Notes: a model not told the origin generated them from the sequence alone. A stretch of 64,000 nucleotides of DNA from Solanum dulcamara (GCF_947179165.1 NC_077242.1:29414097-29478096), one strand, 5' to 3'. Positions 35,781-47,316 are shown, counted from the first letter of the stretch. Numbers and translations are program-made.

Positions 35781-37791
35781 ATAATGCATATACGCATATG
35801 TAAGACTTGGTAACACATCAGACATCCCCCAAACATTATCATAAATATGCCTACAAAACCCCAGATTTAGGAATTTACACACCTAATCACTATTCAGCCT
35901 ATAGAAGGCTCGAGGGTCGTAGTTTAACTACTTCAAGACCCTTAGCATTTAGGAGTGAACTTGGGTCATAAGTTATACTCAGGACTTACAACTAGAACTG
36001 CCTTTACACTCATATCATACCTCAATTCACTTACATTTATGACATTCCAAAGGGAAGAAGAGACAGGCTTTACACATACCACCTTTCGTCATATAGAATC
36101 CCTAAAAGGCAACAACTCAATTACTACAGGAGTTCTAATATCACGAAGGCAATGAAACTCATGGCTCATACTTGGAATTTATGAATGGAATTACCCCAAT
36201 CTCAAACACATATCATTCATTACTAACGTCTAAGACATGCCAAAAAAAGAGAAGAATAGCTTTACATACTTATGCCAAAAACATGCCAAAAGAAAGCTTC
36301 ACATACCTCGTATGGACTTCTCTTAATGACGTTCATGTCGTCGTCCTCCAACCCTATTTAACATGGAAGAAATGCGAGTATCAACAACCTTAACTTTTTA
36401 GTGCCCTCAGTTGCACCTTAACATTCATGGAACCTATTTCCTTATTCGTCTCCTCGACTAGTTCTTTAATTAGTTAAGGCGTTAACGAAAATTGGGCAGC
36501 ACCTCCCCTATAAAGTGCCCTATCCAAATTTCCAATTACATCCCTAATCACTACAGTCATACAACAAAAACACCCTGCAGCATATAAATATAACATGGCG
36601 ACATCACGCAACAGAAGCTCCAAACAACTTGCTGAAAATTACAACACCAAAATAGGGTTTCTAGTCTTTATTTTGCAAAGCCTTTATTTATACAAAACGA
36701 GGGGTCATGTGGCTGTTAACATAAGCACACACACATTTTAGAACACATTTAGGCCCTGCAACAAACCCCCACACACCTGAAGCAGTACACCAGAAGCACA
36801 ACACTTTACTTCATCGACAATTCAACTATAGCGATTCCAATTTAGTTTGTTTCGAACGTCAAGCGTTTCTATGATGTTTTCACGTTACCAGCCATTTAAA
36901 AAACATATAATACACTTCATAACAACACCATAAACTCCAACTTAAGAGGAGAAACCTTACCTTACCCGAAATTGGCCAAAACTGTCAAATTGCAACTCGG
37001 GAACTTTTCAAACTTGCTGAAATCGCGTGGACTGCTTGTTATCCATTTGGTGCTGCCCCAAGACATGATTTTTTTCATTATTAACACCTTCATATAATTT
37101 AAAATACCTTAAAAAACGTGGGATAATAGAACCAAGCCATACCTTAACAAACGGCTTCCCAAACCTGCTGAAAATTAACTTCGGAAACCCCCTTAACGTG
37201 CTGAAAGTTGCGGACTGTATGTGCCACTTCTCCGCTGCTCCAAATTGGAATTTTTTTGCTATAAAAAATCATTATACAACTATAATATACCTTAAATAAC
37301 TAATTCACAAAACGAAACCCGGAGGCTTACCTTGGCAGCCCCCAACCCGTAGCCCTCCTTTCCTTGTCTCCAACGTTTTCCTTCAACTTTCTCTTGTTTG
37401 TTCCCAGTGTAAAGCTGAAGTTATTGTTCCGTAGACATCGTAGGATACATTTACACCTCCGCTTTGTTGAGAAACACTTTAGATAATTAATTCAAGAGAG
37501 AAAATTAGAAACTTACCTTAGTTTTTCTCTTAACCCGTGGCCGCCTCCTTTGGCTTCTCTAACATTTTCTCTGTTTTCCTCTCTTATGTTTGCAGGATTT
37601 TCAGCTCCAAATAGAGTAAGAGTGAATTAGTAGTCATCCAAATACACATATATACACCTCTTTAGAAGGTGCCATGTGGCAGCCCCCTAGGGTGACATGT
37701 GGCAGCCTCCTAGAGTGCCACCTCAACCCCTGTGGCCAATCACATGCTGCCATGTGGCAGCGGGGTCCACCCTAAGTAGGTGAGTTACCTA

Positions 37792-37846
37792 CTTGCTTGT
37801 CACCAGCTTGCTTGTCACCTGCTTGCTTGTCACCTACTTGCTTTAC
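37792..37846. repeat. 15-bp tandem repeat, 3.7 units
   Basis: CTTGCTTGTCACCAG, CTTGCTTGTCACCTG, CTTGCTTGTCACCTA, then a partial CTTGCTTTAC. It is present in copy b of LTR family 4 and not evident at the matching place in copy a (about 10440-10500). Confidence 0.75.
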
Positions 37847-38204
37847 TTTCGTAAGTTCGGAAACTAGTTTTTGCTCCCTTTCGTAGGTACGTCATCTCGT
37901 CTCATTTTAAGAGTCTATGCACTCCTTTCTACTTAAGCTCGATGTATAATCAAGTAGCTTAAGTGTGTAGGACTTCTAAGTTTGTAGCTTACGCAAGCAA
38001 GTCAAGTTCCACAATTTGTTAGTTGGCCTCCAACTCCTTTCAAATACTTATAACTCTATTTCCAACCTTTACTCTCATGGGGCATCACATCCTCCCTTCC
38101 TTAGAGTTATTTAGTAATGTGATAGATAATAGGGATCACATGGCGATTTTCAAGAAGCTTACGAACACGTCTCAAGGTACAGAAGTACGAGATATAACAA
38201 CACC

Positions 38205-38554
38205 CTTAAGTTGGTAAGTTGCTAACTTTGCTTTTTCTTCCAAAGTCTCCCCCATAATACTCACTATCTTGTAGACCTCATCAATAAACTCTTGAGGATC
38301 CTTATCAAATTTTGAGCCATTAAAACTCCATAGGATTCATTCATGCAAAGTCCCTCACTTTTGAGGCTGGAGTAGGAACATTAGGAGGAGACACAACACC
38401 TTGGTTGGTCACCACTCAGGCTAGCATAGTAATGGCGGTTTGGAACACCGTATTTGTAACTTGGTCTGGTAGAAGACCATTGTATTAAGGAGATGGGGGA
38501 GCTTGGGAATCATTACCATTATTTCGCCTTGGGAATGGTGGTCTTCTTGGAGCT
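38205..38554 (-). pseudogene. gag N-terminus of X
   Basis: On the minus strand, sequence matching the gag start of V (27303) begins at 38554, but the ATG has become ATA. It runs through PRRPPFPRR-like and NQGVVSPPNVPTPASKVRDF-like peptides and FIDEVYKIVSIMG-like sequence up to the solo LTR at 38199. One-base changes break the frame in several places. Loss of the start codon alone would prevent normal translation. Confidence 0.8.
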
Positions 38555-38757
38555 ATTTTTCTAAAAATTGTATTGAAAGATCATCAAGGAAAAGAAGCCT
38601 TACGGTAAACTCTGTAGCACGACATGAATCATGAAAGAAGTGAGGTTTCCTAAAATATCTCATAGCCTCCTATTCATAGATGTGGCGCACTTCACAACCA
38701 TGAATAAGACTCTACTCGACACGGCATGTTGGACTTTCTAGAATACTTGAAAAACCA

Positions 38758-38774
38758 TGTGCTCTGATACAAAA
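38758..38774 (-). other. Primer-binding site of X
   Basis: On the minus strand AATTTTGTATCAGAGCACA adjoins the 5' LTR. The core GTATCAGAGC of the initiator tRNA-Met site is intact and the first bases are changed. Confidence 0.8.
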
Positions 38775-38776
38775 TT

Positions 38777-40700
38777 TATCACGACCCAACCTAGGGCCTA
38801 GTCGTAACACGGTGATCCAAACCCCCGAGAGTTACAACCAAGCCTCTTGTATATATCATAAGTATACATAAGGTAAAATAAAAGCAAAAACATCATAAGA
38901 GAGTCTAGACCATGAATAGGGATATAAAATGTCACACAACAACATAGACTCGCAATATTTGTCCAACTAGATGCCTCTATACATGAGTATGGACGGGGGC
39001 TAAGACATGTCCCTGGCTCACCCTTAATATTAAAACATACAAAAAGTCTTTGAAAATAGAAGCCAACTTGATAACTAGTCCCCGATCAATGAGGACTAAG
39101 CACAAGCACTGTCATATAGAAAATGCTTACTAGCTACGTGGACGAATAAGATCTTCAACCTAAACCCCTACATTATGAGACAATGTAGGCAAAAGTATGT
39201 ATTAGTACGTTGGAATGTACTAAGCATGTAGGCAATGCAATGCATAGAAAACCATGTTTGTACAAATAAATCTTTGAAATAGCATGATAGAAGAAGTAGT
39301 CAAAAATCATAAGTAGTCTTTAAGAAGGATCAATGCATAATAACCATAAGAGTATCATGTAAAGTAAAATTTAGGATTTTTCATTTAAATCATAAAAGAA
39401 ACCATACATATGTGGGATAGGAACTATAACCGATAATAAGATCATACGAGCTATAACATGGAATTCGATGATCCCCACATCGAGAAGGGGAAGGTTACTT
39501 TCCAAGGTAGACTCCATATCATGAACATGTGCTATAGGTGGATCCACTAGCTAGGCCATAAAGGCAACCTATGGTGGTACGTAGTTTATGAGACATGAGG
39601 TTGATATTAGGGCTTTTGGTAGGGGCCCCACCTCAAGTCCACTCGGTACTAAGTCAAATCCCACGGAATATATATATAGCATAAAATCATAATTTCGTAT
39701 ATCATAGACATAATTATAAGTTTGAAATCATAGAGTAGCTCATTTTCATAACATACTCGTAATGTAAGAATTTTCCTTTCATCATGGTGATCATACTTGT
39801 AATGTGAGAATTTTCATTTCATCATTACAATCATACTTCATAATCCCTATAGTTAGATAATATATATAGATAATATCCTTTGAAAGTATAATTGAAAATA
39901 TTCATAATTTATATAGATAATATCCTTTGAAAGTATAATTGAAAATATTCATAATTTATATTATGAACCCTAGAAATCAAAGAAGGAGGATTCGTGGAAA
40001 ACTCTTTAATTCAATGCAATAACCATCAATTTATATCAAAATAGACTAAACGTCATAATTTAAATCATAATTCATACAATTGTAATAAAGATCATAATGC
40101 TCATAAAATACCATACTTTAGTTTGATATAAAGCTTGAGAAATTGAGTGGACTTCATGTATGAAAGGATCCATGAATCAATACCCACATACCTTAAGTGA
40201 GAACACCAAAAAATGGGAAGAACTTGAAAGTTTGATGGAGAGCTTGAGTAGATTTACTTGAAATCTTCAATGGAGTCCTTGAGAGTCTTTTGTAGAGAGA
40301 TAAATATTTGATAGGTGAATTGTATAAGAATGAATAGAATTAGAGGTTTAGGTAGATTTATAGAGTTGAATTAGGTCCTAAAATCATCTAGGTTCATCAG
40401 CTAGCGATTTAGAAAAGGTCTAAAATGCCCTTACTAAAAACTCAATTCGGACAGAAACTCATTGCCAGGTCCGCGATGCGGACTTGTTGCAGACCAATTT
40501 GTTTTGTGAAATTCTTCGAAAATCTATCTTTTGATTTACAGGTCCTAAAATTCCACTGAGACCATTTTTCTGCAGGTTTTGACCCGTGACTGATATTCCA
40601 ACTCAGATTTTTCCAAAAGATTAAGGATAACGCATTACATGAGCGGACTATTCCCAAGGCATTCTTAAAAAACTTGTTACCATTTTTGAGGGATGTTATA
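38777..40700 (-). repeat. 5' LTR (family 1) of X
   Basis: 1924 bp. It is shorter than the 2091-bp 3' LTR because a block corresponding to about 18064-18340 is deleted. Next to that deletion a perfect 47-bp tandem duplication is present (39864-39910 and 39911-39957). It has one GC palindrome (40468-40495) and the perfect hairpin (39168-39188). Confidence 0.87.
39864..39957. repeat. Perfect 47-bp tandem duplication
   Basis: Two identical copies starting ATATAGATAATATCC, side by side. Other family-1 LTRs have one copy. It lies at the edge of the internal deletion of this LTR. Confidence 0.85.
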
Positions 40701-40705
40701 GTCAA

Positions 40706-40820
40706 GCCGAAAGAAAGATCCAAATTTTAGAGGATATATTGAGGACATGTGTGATTTATTATAAAGGGAGTTTAAATGAACATTTGTCTTTGATTGAGTT
40801 TGCCAATAATAATAGTTATC
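40706..40820 (+). pseudogene. Integrase scrap of Y after X
   Basis: Reads AERKIQILEDILRTCVIYYK, then GSLNEHLSLIEFANNNSYQ, which continues HPQIDDQ before 17019. It carries the third acidic residue of the integrase core. It stops at a deletion junction with LTR sequence; the C-terminal domain, chromodomain, polypurine tract and most of the 3' LTR of Y are gone. Confidence 0.85.
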
Positions 40821-40977
40821 AGTCTATCCCTTAGACCCATTCCCTTGAGTAGTTACTTCCACTTGATTTATCATGTTTCTTTACTTTATGAATGCAATGT
40901 ATGCTAAGATGGATTGGTTGGATACCTCATGATCCCGATCGTCGTGTCATGGCTTGGCCCTAGTTTGGGTCGTGATA
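40821..40977 (+). repeat. 3' LTR remnant (family 2) of Y
   Basis: Matches the last ~155 bp of the 5' LTR of Y (from about 14127: TCTATCCCTTAGACCC...) and ends GGGTCGTGATA at 40977, followed by the AATAC target duplication. Confidence 0.85.
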
Positions 40978-40982
40978 AATAC

Positions 40983-41157
40983 CCTCATATAATCATTCCT
41001 TCTAGTATTAATATTAAAAGAACTATTCTTTTTCTCCTATCTCAAACTTAGTTCCTTTTGAGTGTTTGGGTATTTAATTCTTCCGTTGTATTCGTTCCCT
41101 ATGTAAATTCTTAGCTTTTTCATTATTTGAGGATGAACGATCTCCAAGGGGAGATAT
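40983..41157 (+). other. 3' untranslated end and polypurine tract of Z
   Basis: Continues Z after the insertion of Y. It ends GAGGATGAACGATCTCC then AAGGGGAGATAT, directly before TGTAACACCC. Same layout as W, V and X, in plus orientation. No coding sequence is seen. Confidence 0.75.
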
Positions 41158-43054
41158 TGTAACACCCTGGCCTATTTTAACTTAGATCAGTCTAAGAACC
41201 CTGAGGCGAGAATTAAAATTTTGCACTGGAAGAGTTCCACGGGTCCACCTATGGCTCATTGAATGTTTTACGACTCGTAGGAGGGATTCATAGAACACTT
41301 CCATACTTAGAAATTTTTTAGCTATTGAGACCCTTCCTAAAAATGGATTCTACGATCTATAAAAGTTTCAAGGGACCGTAGAAACAATCTGCTAAAGAGG
41401 TCCCCATGACTAGTATCAAGACCCAATCCACGAGCTAGTTCTACAACACGTAGAAGGGTCTACGACACGTAAAAGTGACTCATAAAACCAATGCCACATT
41501 CTAGTAGCTACTAGAATGTGCACCTAGTTCCATGACCCTTGTTTATGACCCGTCAAAGGGTCTAAATATATAGAAGGTCCTATAGACCCCAAGCCTCAAA
41601 ATCCCTATCTTGATGCTATGACCATCCTTTACAACATTTAGAAGGGTCTACAACCCGTAGAAGGGGTTCATAGACCCAATTTGTTAATTTCTAGTAAATC
41701 TGTAGAACGACCCTTAGACGACCCAAGTTAGTTTCTAATGAAGGGTAGTTCGGTATTTTCCCACCCTTTACAAATAAAAAACCTGACAGTTAGTGACTAA
41801 TTTAGATCCCTATTAGTACCCTATGTGTTTTTTCTTTTATTAACGATTAGAATATTTAGAGAGAGGATTGGAGAGGAGAAACACTTACTGTTCAAGCGCA
41901 TAAAGAAACTTCTTTGAGTTTCTCCAAGAACAACTTTCTTCCTGGTATGAAAGGCTATTCATAGTATTGAAGTGAGTTCGTCCTTAATCCCCACATCTTA
42001 ATTCTATAATTAAAGAGTTCAAGCATGAATTTCAATCTTGTTATATTGAGATTTAAGTTAGTTATGTTATCATTTATTAAGTACTCTATGTATTTGATTC
42101 TATTGCAATTATTCCCATACTTCGAATTCTTGAATTGTTGTTCATGTTTATATTCACATGAACCCTAGTTTAATATCTGCAAATGCTTTTACTATGCTTT
42201 GTTTTGAGCTGAAAAATGATGTAATTTCATATCGTAATTGAAAAAGGAGTTTTGAATAAAACACATCACTTAAGTTTGTGATATCTTTAATTCACCGATT
42301 TTGTGCATGATCATTATTAAGTGTAATGAGTTTGAGTATTTATGCATCTATTTTATCTTGAGATTGAGTTGAAAAACCAAAAGCTATAATTATTGTTAAA
42401 AAATGTTGTTAACTTAAGAAAAAATGACTTAAACCGAGTAAAGTCTAATGAGACTAAGTGATATATTATTTTAAGTATATGAGAATTATTACATATGTTT
42501 TGAGAATAGTATTGAGCATCGATTTGTTTAAGAGTTTACATAACGTAAATGCCATAAACTATGTAGCTAGCATGGGATAAGATCATGCTTTTATTTTGAG
42601 GCCATAGGGCTTCCTTGTAAATAAGTTCAAATTATAATAAATTTCTGCCATTTGGATCGGAGAATTTATGGAGAAAATCGGGTTTTAAATTCCTAAATTT
42701 TCTGCTAGATCCCATATTTCCCTAGAATTATAGTTCAATTGGTCAGAGCACCGCCATTTGTGACCGACGGTTACTTGCAAGAGGTGACGATGGTTGTTTT
42801 ATTTTCAAAAGCATGAACACATAGTCACGATTTTAGTCCCCTTCAGCTAAGCACGTAACCCGTGGGATGGGATCGACCTTTTCTTTTCTTTGTAATTGGA
42901 CTTGCCCGAAAGAAAGGACACAATTCATGCCTTTCTATTTTTATGACCAGAAATTCTTTCTTTATTTTCTTAAAAAATTGTTATCTGGACTTTTTATCAT
43001 GGGTGACTCATCACTTTAGTTCCTAATACAATCTTTTATTGGATCTATGATATG
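41158..43054 (+). repeat. 3' LTR (family 3) of Z, left part
   Basis: Begins TGTAACACCCTGGCC right after the polypurine tract. It is noncoding, with many short strings around CTACGACC/CGTAGAA in its first 600 bp. A tRNA-like stretch lies near 42724. It is broken at 43055 by the solo family-2 LTR and apparently resumes at 60810. The boundary of the family-3 LTR inside this stretch is not proven, because there is no second copy in the window to compare with. Confidence 0.6.
42724..42760 (+). other. tRNA-Asp-like 5' half (possible organelle-derived fragment)
   Basis: TAGTTCAATTGGTCAGAGC followed by ACCGCC matches, as I recall it, the D-arm and anticodon 5' stem of plastid-type trnD-GUC over about 25 bases, with a decayed acceptor stem before it. 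The anticodon loop, 3' stem and T-arm are not recognisable. It could be a plastid or mitochondrial insert fragment, a tRNA-derived SINE head, or chance. It is not a functional tRNA gene. Confidence 0.4.
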
Positions 43055-44006
43055 AGTTTTGTAAGACCCCAAAAGTCAGAAAGTTGGAACCAAGAAGAAA
43101 TTGCTCAAAAGTTGGACTGGACTCGGTATTATGACTCACTCTACCACTCACAAAGGATTCTATGACTAATAGAGATGAGTCATGAAGGGAGTCTTGGCAC
43201 TTGCCCAGAACTATTCATAAGAGAGGTCCTTGACTCAACATGATGAGGAGTAGTTTGGAAGATAAGTCATAGGGATAAGTAATTTTAAAACATCAGAGAC
43301 TCTTACACTTGCAGGATTTTTGACCTGCAGGACGAGTCATATTTATGACTCGTAGTCCTCTAGATAAGTCATAGACAAGACTCATAGGTAAAGTTCAGAG
43401 ACTCAAAAGTTTGTGGTGGGGTTTCAACACTTGTAGAATGAGTCCAAAGGATGATTCATAGTCATAATGACAAAGCGTAGAAATGACTCGTATGCAAACT
43501 TCAAAGGCTTGAATTCAAGCTCTTTTTCTCAAGCCTGCAGGATGAGTTGTCTTGATGATTCATCAACCCTCCAATGATTCATAGGGTCAAATTCAAGTTT
43601 TAATTAGGGTTATTTGTGTTATTTCCAAAGTTCAGTTCAATGAACCTAGACACAATTATGGCTAAGTTAAATACTATATCTAGCCAATTTTTTTAAATTT
43701 CTCTCATTCTAAATTATTCTTCTAAATTCTCATAAGGAAAAAACTCAATTCTCTCAAGGTTTCTCTCCAAGCTCCAAGCTAGGGTTTTCGATTTCACCAA
43801 TGTTACATCCCTCAAATATGCTCAAAAAATACCTTAAGAATGCCTTGTAAGTAGGCCTCTCATATAACACATATCCTTAATCTTTTTGGAAAATTCCAAT
43901 TCGGAATATCGATCAAGGGGTCAAAACCTGTGGGAAAATAGTCTCGGTGGATTTTTAGGACCCGTAGAATGGAAGAAGGATTTTCGAAGAATCCACAAAA
44001 CAGTGT

Positions 44007-44085
44007 GGTCCGCGACAGGACCACGTTGCAGACCTGGGGACAATTTTCCGGCTGAGTGGTCTGCGACATGACCGCGTCGCGGACC
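44007..44085. repeat. Pair of GC-rich palindromes in family-1 LTR
   Basis: Units 44007-44034 (arms GGTCCGCGAC / GTTGCAGACC) and 44058-44085 (arms GGTCTGCGAC / GTCGCGGACC) lie 51 bp apart, about 100 bp upstream of the TATA-like sequence. Mismatches in the arms are C/T or G/A changes, as expected from decay of methylated cytosines. Confidence 0.78.
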
Positions 44086-44188
44086 TAGGAAATAATTCTG
44101 ACCGAATTTAAGTTTTTTTTGGGGCATTTTGGACTTTTCCCATATTATTAGTTAATGAACCTTGATATTTTTAGGACATAATTAAACT

Positions 44189-44198
44189 CTATAAATTA
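44189..44198 (+). promoter_or_regulatory. TATA-like element of family-1 LTR
   Basis: CTATAAATTA, about 390 bp into the LTR, with counterparts in V. The position suits a U3/R border; inference only. Confidence 0.35.
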
Positions 44199-47100
44199 AC
44201 CTAAACCTCTAATTCTATTCATTCTTCTACAATTCATCTATCAAATATTTCTTTCTCTACAAAAAGGCTCTCAAGGAGTTCCATTGAAGACTTCAAGAAA
44301 ATTCACTTAATTTCTCCATCAAAATTCTCAAGTTCTTCTAAATTAATTGGTGTTCTCACTCAAAGTATGTGTGTACTAATTCATGGATTCTTTCATCCAT
44401 GAAGCCCTATCAATTTTTCAAGGTTTTCTATAAAATTAAAGTATGGTATTTTATGGGTTTTGAGATCTCTATTTTAATTTCATGAATTTTGACTTAAAAT
44501 AGGATCATGAGTCTATTTTGATATAAATTCATGGTTATTGAATTAAATTAAAGAGTTTTTCCATGATTTCTCCTATTTTGATTTCTAGGGTTCATGATGT
44601 AAATTGTGGGTATTTTGATTTATGCTTCTAAAGAATATTATCTATATAAATTATGTATGGGTTGATATAAAGTTTATGATCATGCATATCTTCAAGTAAA
44701 TTTCATGATTTTCAAGTAAATTGATCACGTATTCATGTCATACCCTAATTTCAATTCCAAGATAGTGTTATGAATTTTTAAAGTATGAATTATGACTATG
44801 TATTTCCATTATGATCATGAATTATAAGTATGTTTCAAATTATGGTTTTTCATGCAAGTTATGAAGTAAGGCGACCTAAGGCCTAACGATACGAATAATG
44901 CAAAAATGATTGTAATGATGAAAGAACAATTCTCACATTACAAGTATGTTATGAAAATGAGCTACTCTATGATTTTAAGCCTATGATCATGAGTATGATA
45001 TATGAAATTATGATATTATGTTATGTATGTATTCTGTGGGATTTGACTTAGCACCGAATGTGAACTTGAGGTGGGGGTTTGAAGCAAGGGGTCTTTATAT
45101 AAAGTCTCTTATCTTATAACTACGTGCCACCGTAGGATTCCCTCTTTGGCCTAGCTAGTGGATCCACAAATAGCACATGTTCATGATTAGGAGTCTACCT
45201 TGGCAAAGTACACTCCTCCTTCTCGATGTAGGGATCATCGGATTCCATGTTATAACTCGCATGGTCTTATTGTCGATTATGGTTCCTATCCCACATGTGT
45301 ATGATTTCTTAAGTATGTTATGATTTTGAACTTATGTTTTTAAATACTTTGGTCAATATGATTTTCTCATAAATTTACGTATTCCAATTTATCATGTGTT
45401 TTACTTAACCTTTGCATTCCATGATTCACGTTGCATGTCACACCCTCATACTTAGTATATTCCAACGTACTAATGCATACTTTTTGCCTACATCATCTCA
45501 TAATGTAGGGGTTGAGGTTGAAGATCCTAATAGTCCACGTAACTAGTAGGCGTTGCTATTCGAAGGTGTTGTAGTGAGTCCTCATTGACCGAGGACTAGT
45601 TTCAAGTTACTTACTATTTTCCTGCCAAAAGACTTTTGCTTATGTTGTGTATTGAGGGTGAGCTAAGGACATGTCTTAGCCCTCGCTCATACTCATGTTT
45701 AGAAGCATCTAGTTGGACATATGTTTGAGTTTATGTTGTCATAAGATATTTTCATACTTCTATTCATGTTTTAGACTCTTTTATGATGTTTTCGCTTTTA
45801 TATTTTACCTTATGTATGCTTATGATATGTATAAGAGGCTTGGTTGGAGCCCTTCGGGGTTTTGATCGCTGTGTTATGACTAGGCCCTAGGTCGGGTCAT
45901 GACAACCAATGTTTCTTCTCAATTCTAAGTGATTTCAATCAGGGTGTGTGTGGATTGATCCATGGGTTATTTTCACCCATGGAATTCTAAAATTTCTCTA
46001 AGTTTTTCCTTCAATTTTCAATGCTTATGAACCCTAGTTTTTATAAATTGCATTAGGCTATTTCAATTTTGTTTTGAATTGTTATCAATGATTATACTAA
46101 GATTATTTAAGCATGAATTGCATGATTTTAAGTTGAATAATGAATACCCATGCATAAATCTATTTCCAAATTATGATTATGAAGTAAACGATGATTTTCA
46201 TGAGTAGATCATGAGTTTAATGATTTTCAAGGAATGTTCTATGATTTAAAGTTAAGATTATAATTTTTATGATGAAGTTTTGATGATGATCAAGTTTTGA
46301 TTAAAGATAGTTATTATGGTGTAATAATTACAATTCTCACACAATCATGTTTAAAATGGTGATAAGGACAATTCTCACCGAAGTTATGAATTCCTATGAA
46401 TCACTAAAGCCAATGAGCTACTCCTAATATGTTTTGTAAAGATGTATTGATAGGAAGTTACTATCTTTCCATGTGATGTTTATGATCATGTTTTAATGAA
46501 TTTCATGGGATATTGACTAAGAACTGAGAGGACTTCTAGGTGGGGTTCGTTATGGTAATGCAACTAGTTACCCAAGGGAATCCTAGTAGCAATCTAAAGT
46601 CCCAAACTACGTTGCCGACATAGGATTGCCTTAATGACCTTGCTAGTGGATCCACATATAGCACAGTAAAGTTGAGTTGAGTACCATGATGGAGTATACC
46701 TTGGCAAGGTAGCCTTCCTATTTTTGATAAGGGTTACATCGGATTCTATGTTATAGCTTGCATGGTCTTAAAGGTCTTATCCCACACAAGTTAAATGTTA
46801 AGTTATGAGATCTTACTACAAAGTTTCATGCTGCATTTACCATAAGCTTTCATGTGTCTGAATTTCTTTTAAACTCTCATTCATGTTCTTTGTGTTGGTC
46901 ATGCATTTTATGTCATATTGCTCACATCCCATTCCTTATTGATGCATATCTCACATACCTAGTACCTTTTATGTACTAACACATATTTTGCCTATATTGT
47001 CTTATAATGTAAGGTGGACTTCGATCATCTGATTCTTGGCTAGAGTGCTTAGATATCAAAGAGTTGGTGAGTCCTCACTCTATCGAGGACATGACTTTCA

Positions 47101-47316
47101 TTTTCATTATTTACTTGAATTTTCTTCATATTACTTGGGTGAGCTAGGAGCTTGTCCTAAGCTCCCATCAAATATTAGTCTAGAGGCATGTTTAGACGCT
47201 TTGTGATGTAGTTCAGTTGGATATCTATTGAGTTTTCTATCCCTTAGACCCATTCCCTTGAGTTGTTACTTCTGCTTACTTCACTATGTTTCTTTACCTT
47301 ATGTATACAATGTACG

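Larger units (their letters stand above)
35006..38199 (-). mobile_element. Solo LTR of family 4 (copy b), inserted in X gag
   Basis: 3194 bp, beginning TGTTATATC at 38199 and ending GGGTCGTGATA at 35006 on the minus strand. The perfect TSD ACACC lies at 35001-35005 and 38200-38204. The gag of X joins across it (the sequence at 38205 continues as at 26950 in V). It has the 40-bp minisatellite (35537-35780), a 15-bp repeat (37792-37846), a TATA-like run near 37647-37660, and no credible coding sequence. It diverges substantially from copy a. Confidence 0.92.
17024..40700 (-). mobile_element. Element X (LTR family 1 chromovirus), minus strand, interrupted twice
   Basis: Both LTRs are present (3' LTR 17024-19114, 5' LTR 38777-40700), with gag-pol between them split by a solo family-1 LTR (19932-31389) and a solo family-4 LTR (35006-38199). 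The flanks are ATCAA (17019-17023) and GTCAA (40701-40705), a TSD with one mismatch. The integrase of Y continues across it (HPQIDDQ before, AERKIQILED after), which confirms the insertion point. Confidence 0.88.
12087..40977 (+). mobile_element. Element Y (LTR family 2 chromovirus), interrupted by X
   Basis: 5' LTR 12087-14281, primer site, gag, protease, RT and part of integrase up to 17018, then element X (17024-40700), then an integrase scrap and 3' LTR remnant to 40977. The flanks are AAGAC (12082-12086) and AATAC (40978-40982), a TSD with one mismatch inside the 3' region of Z. Without X, Y is about 5.2 kb, far shorter than a full element, because of internal deletions. Confidence 0.82.
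43801..45904 (+). mobile_element. Solo LTR (family 1), perfect target duplication
   Basis: 2104 bp, TGTTACATCC...GTCATGACA, with a perfect TSD ACCAA at 43796-43800 and 45905-45909. Removing it restores the family-2 LTR sequence (compare 12830-12845). Its length equals that of the LTRs of V, and its sequence is closer to V than to X. It contains two palindromes, a TATA-like CTATAAATTA near 44189, and the paired hairpins (45452-45473, 45488-45508). No coding sequence. Confidence 0.93.

Noticed and set aside
42724..42760. Functional tRNA-Asp gene
   Set aside because: No anticodon loop, 3' half or T-arm can be aligned, so at most a fragment.
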